Positions 27,105-36,032 of a stretch of DNA of 49,233 nucleotides are shown here, piece by piece; positions within the stretch are counted from its first letter, which is position 1, and each line of letters starts with the position of its first letter. The stretch comes from Solirubrobacterales bacterium (GTDB lineage: Bacteria > Actinomycetota > Thermoleophilia > Solirubrobacterales > 70-9), in contig SHVA01000017.1 of the NCBI GenBank assembly GCA_009691195.1, forward strand, positions 1-49,233, written 5' to 3'. Both the position numbers and the translations under genes were made by a program. Below the pieces are notes generated by a model that did no database searches, had not been told where the DNA came from, and saw only the letters and a list, made by a program, of their open reading frames with translations.

Positions 27105-27602
27105 ATGACCGACCTGACCAGCGCGGCAGTGCCCCCCGTCGGCGATTCGGACCACGTCGCCGGAGAGGGAGAGGAGGTCATCCTCTACGTCGACTTCGGA
27201 TGCCCCCGGTGCACCGCGATGTGGGCGCGGATACGGGAGCTGCCGCTCGCAATCTGCTTTCGCCACTTCCCGATGCCGAGCAAGCACCCGCGCTCACCCG
27301 CCCTGCACGCCGCCGCCGAGGCGGCGGGCCTCCAGGGCCACTTCTGGGAGCTGGCCGACTCGCTGTTCGCGGAGCGTGGCAGGGTGGACGATCCCCATCT
27401 CTGGGAGCGGGCCGAGCGCCTGGGAATGGACCTCGAGCGCTTCAACGGCGATCGCCGCTCGGACGCCGTCGCCGCGCGCATCCGCGCTGATTTCGAATCG
27501 GGCGTGCGCGCGGGCGTGATCGGCACCCCGGTGGCCTTTGCCGAGGGAGAGCTGGTCAGCGAGGGCGTGCAGGAGCGCCTCGAGGCATTGAGCAACAGCT
27601 AA
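27105..27602 (+). CDS. DsbA-like cytoplasmic thioredoxin-fold oxidoreductase
   Basis: The 165-residue protein has a CPRC redox motif (C33, C36) after the strand ILYVDFGCP, an alpha-helical insert with HAAAEAAGLQGHFWELADSLF (core AAEAAG and GHFWEL), and the cis-Pro loop GVIGTPVAF. This is the DsbA/NhaA-C-terminal-like architecture. There is no signal peptide or membrane anchor, so it should act in the cytoplasm rather than in protein export folding. It follows the peroxiredoxin and precedes pnp. A role in reducing or recycling the 1-Cys peroxidase is possible but is inference from adjacency only. Confidence 0.85.
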   Translation: MTDLTSAAVPPVGDSDHVAGEGEEVILYVDFGCPRCTAMWARIRELPLAICFRHFPMPSKHPRSPALHAAAEAAGLQGHFWELADSLFAERGRVDDPHLWERAERLGMDLERFNGDRRSDAVAARIRADFESGVRAGVIGTPVAFAEGELVSEGVQERLEALSNS

Positions 27603-27642
27603 CATCGCCGCGACAGAGAACGAGAGTTCTGACGACAAGAGA

Positions 27643-27666
27643 GGCCGCCATCCGGGCGGCCGGAGG
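27643..27666 (+). promoter_or_regulatory. Leader hairpin abutting the pnp ribosome binding site
   Basis: GGCCGCC (27643-27649) pairs perfectly with GGCGGCC (27655-27661) around ATCCG. GGAGG (27662-27666) follows immediately, 10 nt before the pnp ATG. The stem touches but does not bury the ribosome binding site. E. coli pnp is also controlled through a leader stem-loop, cut by RNase III. Similar autocontrol is possible here. Confidence 0.5.
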
Positions 27667-27676
27667 TAATACATAA

Positions 27677-29917
27677 ATGAGCATGTTCGACGTAAGCCGC
27701 GTCTCGGTTGAGGTAGGCGGCAAGGAAATTTCCTTCGAGACGGGCAAACTCGCCAAGCAGGCGAGCGGTTCCGTAGTTGTGCAAGCCGGCGACACGATGG
27801 TCCTCTGCACGGCCACCGCCGGCCGCGAGCGCGACGTTGACTTTCTTCCCTTGACCGTGGATGTCGAGGAGCGCCACTACGCCGCGGGCAAGATCCCCGG
27901 CAGCTTCTTCCGCCGCGAGGCGCGAGCGGGCGAGAAGGCGACCCTCACCGCCCGCATGATCGACCGGCCGCTGCGCCCGCTCTTTTCCAAGGGCTGGCAC
28001 CGTGAGACGCAGCTCGTCTCGCAGATCATGTCGGTTGATCACGTCAACCCCTACGACATCCTCGCGATGAACGGAGCCTCCGCGGCGCTCGCGGTCTCCG
28101 ACATCCCGGTCGCCGAGCACGTCGGCGCCGTCAGGGTGGGCAAGCTCGACGGCGACTTCGTCGTCAACCCCGAAGAGGAGCGCCACACCGAGCTCGAGCT
28201 CGACCTGATCGTCGCCGGCACTTCCGAGGCGATCCTGATGGTCGAGGCCGGCGCCAACGGTGTCACCGAGCAGGAGATCCTCGATGCGCTGGACATAGCC
28301 CACGCCGAGATCAAGAAGCTCACCGCTGCCATGCAGGAGCTTCGCGACAAGGCCGGCAAGGAGAAGCTCGAGGTCGCCGAACCGGAGATCGACAAGGCCC
28401 TGCTGAGCAGCATCGAGGGCTCTCACGGCTCCAAGCTCGAGGAGGCCACGCAGATCCAGGCCAAGCTCGAGCGCCAGGACGCGATCGACGCTGTCGAGGA
28501 GGAGGCGCTGGCGGAGTACGCGCCGGCAGGCGACGGTGACGATGCCGATCATGACCGCGAGTCCGAGGTCAAGGCGGCCTTCGCGAAGCTCGAGAGGGAG
28601 ATGATCCGCAAGCACATCGCCGTTGACAAGAAGCGCCCCGACGGCCGTGCCAAGGATGAGATCCGCCCGATCGAGACCGAGGTCGACATCGCACCGCGCG
28701 TGCACGGCTCCGCGCTGTTCACCCGAGGCGAGACCCAGATCCTCTCCAACGTGGCGCTGGGGACCACCCGCATGGACATGAAGGTGGACAACCTCGGCCT
28801 CCAGGACAAGAAGACGTTCTGGCACCACTACAACTTCCCGCCGTTCTCGGTGGGTGAGGCCGGCTTCATGCGCGGGCCCAAGCGCCGGGACATCGGCCAC
28901 GGGGCGCTCGCCGAGCGGGCGCTCTCCGCGGTGGTTCCCACCGGGGAGGACTTCCCGTACGTGGTGCGCGTCGTCTCCGAGACGTTGGAGTCCAACGGCT
29001 CGTCCTCGATGGGCTCGGTCTGCGCCTCCTCGATGGCCCTTATGGCCGCCGGTGTGCCGACCAAGGCCCCGGTCGCCGGAGTGGCGATGGGCCTGATCAA
29101 GGAGGGCGACGACTACATCGTCCTGACCGACATCGCCGGCGTCGAGGATCACCTCGGCGATATGGACTTCAAGGTCGCCGGCACCTCGGAGGGCATCACC
29201 GCCCTCCAGATGGACATCAAGATCACGGGAGTCACCTTCGACATCCTCGAGGACGCGCTGTCACAGGCTCATGAGGGCCGCCAGTTCATCCTCGGCAAGA
29301 TGGCCGAGGCAATCGAGGCGCCGCGCGAGAAGCTGTCTGATTTCGCGCCGCGGATCGAGTCGATCAAGATCGACCAGGAGAAGATCGGCGCCGTGATCGG
29401 CAAGGGCGGCGAGACCATCCGCTCGCTCTGCGAGGAGTTCGAGGCCGACATCGACGTCGAGGACGACGGCACCGTCCGCGTCTACGCGCCGACCGGCCAG
29501 CTCGTCGAGGCGTGCATCGCCCGGATTGAGGGCATGACCAAGGACGCGGAGGTCGGCGACCGCTACTCAGCCGGCAAGGTCGTTAAGACGACCAACTTCG
29601 GCGCCTTCATCGAGCTGACGAAGGGCACCGACGGCCTGCTCCACATCTCTAACGTGAAGCCGGGCGAGCGCGTCGGGGTCGTCGAGGACGTCCTCAATGC
29701 AGGTGACGAGATCGACGTGACCGTGGTCGAAGTCGACCGCGAGCGCGGCCGGATCGGCCTGCGCCTGTCCGAGGACCCGGACGTCGCCGGAAAGACCAAG
29801 GAGGACCTGGTCTCCGTCGGCACCGGTGATTCGGGCCCGCCCAGCCGCGGCGGTGGCCGCAGCCGTGACGGCGGTGGCCGCGGTCGCGGCCGCGAGGGTG
29901 GCGGCGGACGCCGCTAG
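27677..29917 (+). CDS. pnp: Polyribonucleotide nucleotidyltransferase (PNPase)
   Basis: PNPase degrades RNA 3' to 5' with phosphate and can run in reverse. The 746-residue protein has two RNase PH-like domains: GSVVVQAGDTMVLCTA and GSFFRREARAGEKA in the first; RGETQILSNVALGT, ESNGSSSMGSVCASSMALM and the catalytic-side DMDFKVAGT in the second. A helical linker lies between them. KH (IGAVIGKGGETIRSLCEEF) and S1 (NFGAFIELTKGTDGLLHISN) domains follow, then a Gly/Arg-rich RGG-like tail of about 25 residues. It is the 3' end of the conserved rpsO-pnp block and has its own leader hairpin and GGAGG. Confidence 0.97.
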   Translation: MSMFDVSRVSVEVGGKEISFETGKLAKQASGSVVVQAGDTMVLCTATAGRERDVDFLPLTVDVEERHYAAGKIPGSFFRREARAGEKATLTARMIDRPLRPLFSKGWHRETQLVSQIMSVDHVNPYDILAMNGASAALAVSDIPVAEHVGAVRVGKLDGDFVVNPEEERHTELELDLIVAGTSEAILMVEAGANGVTEQEILDALDIAHAEIKKLTAAMQELRDKAGKEKLEVAEPEIDKALLSSIEGSHGSKLEEATQIQAKLERQDAIDAVEEEALAEYAPAGDGDDADHDRESEVKAAFAKLEREMIRKHIAVDKKRPDGRAKDEIRPIETEVDIAPRVHGSALFTRGETQILSNVALGTTRMDMKVDNLGLQDKKTFWHHYNFPPFSVGEAGFMRGPKRRDIGHGALAERALSAVVPTGEDFPYVVRVVSETLESNGSSSMGSVCASSMALMAAGVPTKAPVAGVAMGLIKEGDDYIVLTDIAGVEDHLGDMDFKVAGTSEGITALQMDIKITGVTFDILEDALSQAHEGRQFILGKMAEAIEAPREKLSDFAPRIESIKIDQEKIGAVIGKGGETIRSLCEEFEADIDVEDDGTVRVYAPTGQLVEACIARIEGMTKDAEVGDRYSAGKVVKTTNFGAFIELTKGTDGLLHISNVKPGERVGVVEDVLNAGDEIDVTVVEVDRERGRIGLRLSEDPDVAGKTKEDLVSVGTGDSGPPSRGGGRSRDGGGRGRGREGGGGRR

Positions 29918-29923
29918 CCGACC

Positions 29924-31201
29924 TTGAGCGGCCCGCAGGCAACAGAGCTTGACTCCGGCCTGCGGGTCGTGACCGAGGCGGTCCCCTCGGTGCGCTCGGT
30001 CGCACTCGGCCTCTGGGTCCGCACGGGATCCCGGGACGAGAAGATCGAGCAGGCCGGGGTCTCCCACTTCCTCGAGCACCTGCTGTTCAAGGGCACGAAG
30101 CGTTACTCGGCGGTCGAGTTGAACGAGCAGTTCGACTCGCTCGGGGCAGCCTTCAACGCCGCCACGAGCAAGGAGACGACGCAAGTTCACGCTCGCTTCC
30201 TGGACGAGCACACCGAGCGCGTCTTCGACCTGATGGCGGAGATGATGCTCGGGCCCACCTACCCGGCCGACGAGGTGGACTCCGAGCGCCAGGTCGTGAT
30301 CGAGGAGATCGCGATGTATGAGGACGAGCCGCAGGACAAGGTCCACGACGTGCTCGACGAGGCGATCTTCGGTGATCACCCGCTCGGCCGCCGCGTGATC
30401 GGAAGCGCCGACGTGATCGGCTCGATCGCGATCCCGGACATCGCCTCCTACCACGACGAGCGCTACGTGGCTCCCAATCTCGTCGTGGCGGCCGCCGGCA
30501 ACCTCGAGCACGACGCGATCTGCGCCCTGACCGAGAAGCACTTCTCACCGCGGCCGGCCGAGGCCGCCGACGAGGCGGCCTCCCTCGACGGCTTCCAGCC
30601 GCGGATCGCCTTCCAGCAGAAGGACACCGAGCAGTACCACCTCTGCCTCGGCGCGCCCGGGATCGCCCGCGGGGACGACCGGCGCTTCGCCCTGCGCGTG
30701 CTCAACACCATCTTCGGCGGCTCGAGCTCATCCCGGCTGTTCCGGGAGGTGCGTGAGAAGCGAGGGCTCGCCTATGCCGTCGGCTCCTATACCGACGCCT
30801 ACCGGGAGGCCGGAATGGTGGCGCTCTACGTCGGCACCCGCGAGGACCGCGTCAACGAGGCGATCGACGTCGTCGGCTCCGAGCTCGGGCGCCTGGCGAG
30901 CGAGCCCGTCTCCGCCGAGGAGATCACCCGGGCGAAGGAGAGCGTCAAGGGCCGGATAGTGCTGGCGCAGGAGTCCACCGGCGCCCGGATGTCGAGGCTT
31001 GCGCACGCGACGCTGTTCGATCTTCCGATCCTCAGCCTCGACGAGACGCTGGAGCGGGTTGATGGCGTCAGCGTGGACGACCTCTCCGCGCTCGCGGGCG
31101 AGCTCTACAGCCCGGAGCGCTTCTCGGCCGCGTCAATCGGCCGCGACGAGGACTGCTTCCGCTCGGCGCTCGAGTCGGTAAGTCCGACCCTCGCGGCCTA
31201 G
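29924..31201 (+). CDS. M16-family zinc metallopeptidase (processing peptidase-like)
   Basis: The 425-residue protein is a pitrilysin-superfamily peptidase of the mitochondrial-processing-peptidase type. The inverted zinc motif HFLEH (H48, E51, H52) is followed by the distal ligand region in VIEEIAMYEDEP. The second half has the substrate-side IFGGSSSSRLFREVREKRGLAY, seen as GGSSSSRLF and REKRGLAYAVGS. Such genes commonly follow pnp in Gram-positive bacteria. No signal peptide is seen, so it is cytoplasmic and may clear peptides. A TTG start lies 6 bp after the pnp stop. Confidence 0.92.
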   Translation: MSGPQATELDSGLRVVTEAVPSVRSVALGLWVRTGSRDEKIEQAGVSHFLEHLLFKGTKRYSAVELNEQFDSLGAAFNAATSKETTQVHARFLDEHTERVFDLMAEMMLGPTYPADEVDSERQVVIEEIAMYEDEPQDKVHDVLDEAIFGDHPLGRRVIGSADVIGSIAIPDIASYHDERYVAPNLVVAAAGNLEHDAICALTEKHFSPRPAEAADEAASLDGFQPRIAFQQKDTEQYHLCLGAPGIARGDDRRFALRVLNTIFGGSSSSRLFREVREKRGLAYAVGSYTDAYREAGMVALYVGTREDRVNEAIDVVGSELGRLASEPVSAEEITRAKESVKGRIVLAQESTGARMSRLAHATLFDLPILSLDETLERVDGVSVDDLSALAGELYSPERFSAASIGRDEDCFRSALESVSPTLAA

Positions 31202-31204
31202 GAT
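31199..31204 (+). promoter_or_regulatory. -10 element TAGGAT of dapB
   Basis: TAGGAT overlaps the M16 peptidase stop codon and is followed by 6 nt and the dapB ATG, leaving no space for a ribosome binding site. Leaderless expression is likely. Confidence 0.5.
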
Positions 31205-31210
31205 CCCACC

Positions 31211-31885
31211 ATGGCTATCAAGGTCGCGGTCTCGGGAGCGGCGGGTCGCATGGGCGAGACCGCCTGTGCTGCGGTCGAGGGCGCCGACGACCTCGAGCTG
31301 GCCGGCCGCGCCGATCCGGCGCTGGACGTGCCACTGGACGCCGTCCTCGGCGATGTCGACGTGCTGGTCGAGTTCAGCACCCCCGACACCGTCGCCGCCA
31401 ATGCGCTGCAGGCCGTGGAGGCCGGCGTCCACACGGTCGTCGGCGCGACCGGCTTCGACCTCGACCAGCTCCGCGCCGGGGTCGAGGCGGCCGACAGCGC
31501 CAACTGCTTCGTCGCCCCCAACTTCGCGATCGGCGCCGTGCTGCTGATGGAGCTCGCCCAGCGGGCCGCGAAGCACATGCCCGAGTGCGAGATCGTCGAG
31601 CTACACCACGACCGCAAGCTCGACGCCCCCTCGGGGACCGCCAAGCGCACCGCCGAGCTGCTGCGGGAGGCCGGCGCCAACGTCCACGAGCCGATCCACT
31701 CGATCCGCCTGCCGGGCCTGGTCGCCCACGAGGAGGTCATCTTCGGAGGAGAGGGGCAGACGCTGAGCATCCGCCACGACTCGATCGACCGCTCCAGCTT
31801 CATGCCGGGCGTCCTGCTCGCCGCGCGCCGCGTCGGCGGCCTCCCGGACCGCTTCACCGTCGGCCTCGAGACCCTCCTCGGTTAG
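31211..31885 (+). CDS. dapB: 4-hydroxy-tetrahydrodipicolinate reductase
   Basis: DapB reduces hydroxytetrahydrodipicolinate with NAD(P)H on the route to diaminopimelate and lysine. The 224-residue protein is at the short end for the family, about 20-40 residues below typical lengths. The Rossmann motif SGAAGRMG is at the N-terminus. VEFSTPD, GATGF and APNFAIGAVLL follow, then the catalytic ELHHDRKLDAPSGTA with its two histidines and lysine, and the C-terminal SFMPGVLLAAR. dapA lies one gene downstream, with an amidase between. Confidence 0.95.
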   Translation: MAIKVAVSGAAGRMGETACAAVEGADDLELAGRADPALDVPLDAVLGDVDVLVEFSTPDTVAANALQAVEAGVHTVVGATGFDLDQLRAGVEAADSANCFVAPNFAIGAVLLMELAQRAAKHMPECEIVELHHDRKLDAPSGTAKRTAELLREAGANVHEPIHSIRLPGLVAHEEVIFGGEGQTLSIRHDSIDRSSFMPGVLLAARRVGGLPDRFTVGLETLLG

Positions 31886-31888
31886 GGT
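31883..31888 (+). promoter_or_regulatory. -10 element TAGGGT of the amidase gene
   Basis: TAGGGT overlaps the dapB stop codon; 8 nt later comes the amidase ATG, with no Shine-Dalgarno sequence. Confidence 0.45.
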
Positions 31889-31896
31889 CCCCGCCG

Positions 31897-33351
31897 ATGC
31901 AGGAGATCGCGGCGCTCGACGCGACCGCTCAGGCGGAGCTGGTGCGCACCGGAGAGGTCTCCGCAGAGGAGCTGACCGAGGGCGCGATCTCTCGCGCCGA
32001 GCAGGTCAACGGCGAGATCAACGCGATCATCCACCCGCTCTACGAGGAGGGGATGGCGACGGCGCGCGGAGCGCTGCCCGACGGTCCCTTCAGCGGGGTC
32101 CCGTTCCTGTTCAAGGACATCGGCGCGGCGCTCGCCGGCCAGCCCCTTCACCTCGGCACGAAGCTGCTGAAGGACGCCGGCTTCCGCGTCCCGCTTGACA
32201 GCTTCCTGGGCGCGCGCTTCCGCGACGCCGGCCTGGTCACGTTCGGCAAGACCAACGTCCCCGAGCTGGGGATCCTGCCCACGACGGAGCCCGACGCCTA
32301 CGGGCCGACGAAAAACCCCTGGGACACCCGGCTCAGTCCCGGTGGGTCCAGCGGCGGGCCGGCGGCCGCCGTCGCGGCGGGGATCGTTCCCATCGCCCAC
32401 GCCAACGACGGCGGCGGCTCGATCCGGGTTCCCGCGAGCTGCTGCGGGTTGGTCGGGCTGAAACCTACGAGGCAGCGGATCTCCGAGGGCCCCCTGATCG
32501 GGGACATCATGTCGGGCCTCACCGTCGAGTTGATCGTCTCGCGCAGCGTCAGGGACACGGCGACGATGCTCGAGGTCGTGCACGGCCCCGCGCCCGGGGA
32601 CCCATACGTCGCTCCGCCGCCCGAGCGTCCCTACACCGAGGAGCTCACCGCCTCGCCCGAAAAGCTTCGCATCGGCATCGAGACCACGCCCTGGGCCGAG
32701 ATCGAGATCGACCCCCGCATGGCCGGCTTCGCGCGCGCCGCCGGGGATATGCTCGAGGGCCTCGGCCACAACGTTGAGGAAGCCGGCCCCGAGATGCCGC
32801 CCGTCGATGGCATCCCCAACCTCGTGGACACCTTCACGATCCGCTGGGCGGCGGGCCAGGCGGCGACGCTGGCCCAGCTCGCGAGACTGGTGGGCAGGCC
32901 GCTCGAGGCCGGTGACTTCGAGCCACTGACCTGGGCGCTGGCCGAGCTTGGCAGCGAGGTCAGCGGCGGCGACTATCTCAGCGCGATCTCCTTCCACCAG
33001 GGGATCGGCCGGCTGCTGGCCGCCTGGTTCGAGAGCGGATATGACCTGCTGCTGACGCCGACGATGGGGGAGCTGCCCCAGCCGCTCGGCACCTTCGACG
33101 ACTCGGTCGGGGACCCGATCGAGGTGATGCTCAGGGCCGGGCGCAGCGCCGGCTTCGCGGCGCCGCTCAACGCCACCGGCAACCCGGCAATCTCGCTGCC
33201 GCTGCTGGAGAGCGAGGAGGGACTGCCGGTGGGGATCCAGCTCGTCGCCCCCTTCGGGCGCGAGGACGTACTTATCCGGATCGCGGCGCAGCTCGAGCAG
33301 GCGCATCCGTGGGCCGATCGGCGCGCCGGGGTCTGGGCGCAGGGCGATTGA
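31897..33351 (+). CDS. Amidase-signature family hydrolase
   Basis: The 484-residue protein has the complete Ser-Ser-Lys triad of the amidase signature family: K73 in PFLFKDIG, the cis-serine S151 in LSPGGSSGGPAAA, and the nucleophile S175 in NDGGGSIRVPASCCGLVGLKPTR (core GGGSIRVPA). The ATG at 31897 is supported by a -10 element 8 nt upstream. A longer open frame starting at 31585 is only read-through of dapB in another frame. Close motifs occur in 6-aminohexanoate-cyclic-dimer hydrolases and GatA-like amidases. gatB/gatC are absent nearby, so GatA is unlikely. Substrate unknown. It separates dapB from dapA. Confidence 0.88.
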   Translation: MQEIAALDATAQAELVRTGEVSAEELTEGAISRAEQVNGEINAIIHPLYEEGMATARGALPDGPFSGVPFLFKDIGAALAGQPLHLGTKLLKDAGFRVPLDSFLGARFRDAGLVTFGKTNVPELGILPTTEPDAYGPTKNPWDTRLSPGGSSGGPAAAVAAGIVPIAHANDGGGSIRVPASCCGLVGLKPTRQRISEGPLIGDIMSGLTVELIVSRSVRDTATMLEVVHGPAPGDPYVAPPPERPYTEELTASPEKLRIGIETTPWAEIEIDPRMAGFARAAGDMLEGLGHNVEEAGPEMPPVDGIPNLVDTFTIRWAAGQAATLAQLARLVGRPLEAGDFEPLTWALAELGSEVSGGDYLSAISFHQGIGRLLAAWFESGYDLLLTPTMGELPQPLGTFDDSVGDPIEVMLRAGRSAGFAAPLNATGNPAISLPLLESEEGLPVGIQLVAPFGREDVLIRIAAQLEQAHPWADRRAGVWAQGD

Positions 33352-33380
33352 CGTCGCCTGAGAAGCCCACGAGCTCGCGC

Positions 33381-33386
33381 TAGGCT
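33381..33386 (+). promoter_or_regulatory. -10 element TAGGCT of dapA
   Basis: TAGGCT is followed by exactly 7 nt and the dapA ATG, with no ribosome binding site. This is the optimal leaderless spacing. Confidence 0.5.
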
Positions 33387-33393
33387 CCGGGCG

Positions 33394-34275
33394 ATGACTG
33401 CGATTGAAGGAGTGCTGACGGCGATGGTTACGCCGTTCGCCGCGGACGGCTCGCTCGACGAGGCTGCCGCGCGGCGCCTTGCCGGCCACTTGGTGGACAA
33501 CGGCTCCCACGGCCTCGTCGTCGCGGGCACCACCGGCGAGTCACCGACGCTCAGCGACGAGGAGGACGTCCGGCTGCTGAGGGCGGTCAAGGACGAGGTC
33601 GGCGATCGCGCCACCGTCATCTGCGGCACCGGGACCAACGACACCCGGCACTCTGAGCGCCTTTCCGCTGCCGCGGCCGAGAACGGCGCCGATGCCGTCC
33701 TCGTCGTGACCCCGTACTACAACAAGCCGAACCCGGCCGGGCTTGTGGCGCACTTCACCGCAGTCGCGGCCGCCGCGGGCGTGCCGGTTGTCGTCTACAA
33801 CATCCCTTCGCGCGTGGTGGTCAACATGCCGCCGGAGCTGCTGGCGGAGCTGGGGCAGATCGAGAACGTGGTCGCCGTCAAGCAGGCCAACAACGACGAG
33901 ATCGGCGCCGTCGAGGGCCTCGACGTGCTCGCGGGAAACGACGACATCTTCTTCCGCTGCCTCGAGACCGGCGGCACCGGGGGCATCCTCGTCGCCTCGC
34001 ATGTGGTCGGCAACGAGATGCGCGAGATCTACGACGCGGCCAAGGCCGGAGACCTCGACAGGGCCTCGGAGATCGACGCCTCGATCCGCCCCGTCTATGA
34101 CGCGCTCGGCGTGACCATCAACCCGATCCCGATCAAGGCGGCGGTTGAGATGCTGGGCCTCTGCGGCCCGACAATGCGCCTGCCGATGGTTCCCGCCGAT
34201 GACGAGCAGCGCGCGGTCGTTCGCGCGGCGCTCGAGAGCCGCGGGCTGATCCCCAGCGGCACGGCGGCGGGCTAG
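33394..34275 (+). CDS. dapA: 4-hydroxy-tetrahydrodipicolinate synthase
   Basis: DapA condenses pyruvate with aspartate semialdehyde, the first dedicated lysine/DAP step. The 293-residue barrel has VTPFAADGS, VAGTTGESPTLS (the GTTGE substrate loop) and VTPYYNKP. The catalytic-triad tyrosine is in VVYNIPSR, and the Schiff-base lysine is K163 in VVAVKQAN. The C-terminal INPIPIKAA and LRLPM are typical. Length is standard. RNase J follows after only 4 bp, a linkage (dapA-rnj) often seen in actinobacteria. Confidence 0.96.
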   Translation: MTAIEGVLTAMVTPFAADGSLDEAAARRLAGHLVDNGSHGLVVAGTTGESPTLSDEEDVRLLRAVKDEVGDRATVICGTGTNDTRHSERLSAAAAENGADAVLVVTPYYNKPNPAGLVAHFTAVAAAAGVPVVVYNIPSRVVVNMPPELLAELGQIENVVAVKQANNDEIGAVEGLDVLAGNDDIFFRCLETGGTGGILVASHVVGNEMREIYDAAKAGDLDRASEIDASIRPVYDALGVTINPIPIKAAVEMLGLCGPTMRLPMVPADDEQRAVVRAALESRGLIPSGTAAG

Positions 34276-34279
34276 CGGC

Positions 34280-35947
34280 TTGGCCTCCAAGGGCGTGCGC
34301 ATCCTCCCGCTGGGCGGGCTGGGGGAGATCGGCAAGAACATGACGGTCGTCGAGACCGAGGGGCGGCTCGTGATCGTCGATACGGGGCTGATGTTCCCGA
34401 CCGCCGAGATGCTCGGCATCGACCTGGTGCTGCCCGACTTCAACTGGCTCCGAGACCGCGCCGACGACATCGAGGCGATCGTGCTCACCCACGGTCACGA
34501 GGACCACGTCGGCGCCCTTCCCTACGTGCTGCGCGAGCTCGGGATCCCTCCGAAGATCTACAGCGGCCTGCTCACGGTCGGGATGGTCCGCTCCAAGCTC
34601 GACGAGCACAAGCTCAAGGAGGTGCCGCTCGAGGAGCTTCCGGCCGGGCATCACGCCAAGGCGGGGCCCTTCGACATCGAGATGATCCACATGTCGCACT
34701 CGATCCCCGATGCCTGCGCGGTGGCGCTCTCGACCGATCTCGGCACCGTCCTGATCACCGGCGACTACAAGTTCGACCAGACCCCCGTTGACGGCAACCC
34801 CGCCGACGTCTCGCGGCTCGCCGAGCTGGGCCGTGACGGCGTCCTCTGCCTCTGCGGTGACTCCACCAACGCCGATCGCCCCGGCATCGCGCCCTCCGAG
34901 TCCAGCGTCGGCCCCGCGCTGGTCGAGGTCTTCTCCCGCTGCAAGGGCCGGATCATCGTCACCTCCTTCGCCTCCAACGTGCATCGCGTCCAGCAGGTGA
35001 TCGACGCCGCGGCGCGACTCGACCGCAGGGTGGCGCTGGTCGGACGCTCGATGCGCAAGAACTTCAACATCGCCTCCAGCCTCGGGATCGCCTCGGCGCC
35101 CAGCGGCCTCTTCATCCAGCCCAAGGAGATCGAGGACTTCCCCGACGACAAGGTCGTGGTGATCTCGACGGGGAGCCAGGGGGAGCCGCTCTCGGCCCTG
35201 CGCCGGATGGCCAACAACGACCACCGTGACGTCGAGCTGCATTCAGGGGACACGGTGATCTTCTCCGCGACCCCGATCCCCGGCAACGAGGGCTCGGTCA
35301 ACGAGACGATCGACCGCATCTTCCAGATCGGCGCTTCGGTGGTCACCGCCAAGGACGCTCCGATCCATGCTTCGGGCCACGGCTGGCAGGAGGAGATGAA
35401 GCTGATGCTCAACCTGACAAAGCCGCGCTACGTGATGCCCTTCCACGGCGACCACAAGCGATTGCGCCTGCATGCCGAGCTTGCCGAGTCGGTCGGGATT
35501 GACGCCGATCGGATTTTCGTGGGCCGCAACGGACTCCCGCTGGAGATCAACGAGAAGGGCGCGCGCTTCGGCGAGGACGTGCACGCCGGGATGATCTTCG
35601 TGGACGGCGTCGACATCGGTGAGCCCGACGATGTCGCCCTTCGCGACCGCCGCACACTCTCGGCCGACGGGGTCTTCATCGTCGTCGCGACGATCGCCTC
35701 CGACGACGGTTCCCAGGTTGCGCCGCCCGAGGTGATCTTCCGCGGCGTCCCCTTCCTCGGTCACGAGGAGGACAAGATTCGCAAGCAGATCCGCAAGGTC
35801 GCCGAGGAGACTCTCGCAGAGGCTGCCGAGGACGAGGTCGGCGACGTCGCCCTGATCCAGGAGGACCTCCACGAGGACATCGGTGCCTTCGTCCACAAGC
35901 GCCTGCGCCGCCGGCCCCTGATCCTGCCGGTCGTGGTCGAGGTCTAG
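34280..35947 (+). CDS. rnj: Ribonuclease J
   Basis: RNase J is a metallo-beta-lactamase/beta-CASP nuclease with endo- and 5'-3' exonuclease activity in rRNA maturation and mRNA decay. The 555-residue protein has the N-terminal LGGLGEIGKNM, the zinc motif HGHEDH (residues 71-76), MSHSIPDA and ITGDYKFD. The beta-CASP part has GRIIVTSFASNVHR and VISTGSQGEPLSAL, and the late ligands are in HASGHGWQEEMKLML and PFHGDHKRL. A C-terminal domain follows. The TTG start lies 4 bp after dapA. A perfect 8-bp hairpin follows the stop. Confidence 0.96.
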   Translation: MASKGVRILPLGGLGEIGKNMTVVETEGRLVIVDTGLMFPTAEMLGIDLVLPDFNWLRDRADDIEAIVLTHGHEDHVGALPYVLRELGIPPKIYSGLLTVGMVRSKLDEHKLKEVPLEELPAGHHAKAGPFDIEMIHMSHSIPDACAVALSTDLGTVLITGDYKFDQTPVDGNPADVSRLAELGRDGVLCLCGDSTNADRPGIAPSESSVGPALVEVFSRCKGRIIVTSFASNVHRVQQVIDAAARLDRRVALVGRSMRKNFNIASSLGIASAPSGLFIQPKEIEDFPDDKVVVISTGSQGEPLSALRRMANNDHRDVELHSGDTVIFSATPIPGNEGSVNETIDRIFQIGASVVTAKDAPIHASGHGWQEEMKLMLNLTKPRYVMPFHGDHKRLRLHAELAESVGIDADRIFVGRNGLPLEINEKGARFGEDVHAGMIFVDGVDIGEPDDVALRDRRTLSADGVFIVVATIASDDGSQVAPPEVIFRGVPFLGHEEDKIRKQIRKVAEETLAEAAEDEVGDVALIQEDLHEDIGAFVHKRLRRRPLILPVVVEV

Positions 35948-35969
35948 ACAGCGCCGGTCTCGCAACGTT

Positions 35970-35995
35970 GAGCGGCGTGATTCAAGTCGCCGCTC
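35970..35995 (+). terminator. Hairpin downstream of rnj
   Basis: GAGCGGCG (35970-35977) and CGCCGCTC (35988-35995) form a perfect 8-bp stem with a 10-nt loop, 23 bp after the rnj stop. No T-run follows, so it may be a U-less actinobacterial terminator or an RNA 3'-end stabiliser. Confidence 0.5.
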
Positions 35996-36032
35996 ATGCC
36001 TGAAGCGGCGCGGTCTGCGGCACGGTGCGTTT

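Noticed and set aside
31585-31896. N-terminal extension of the amidase
   Set aside because: It reads dapB out of frame. The amidase motifs and a -10 element support the ATG at 31897.
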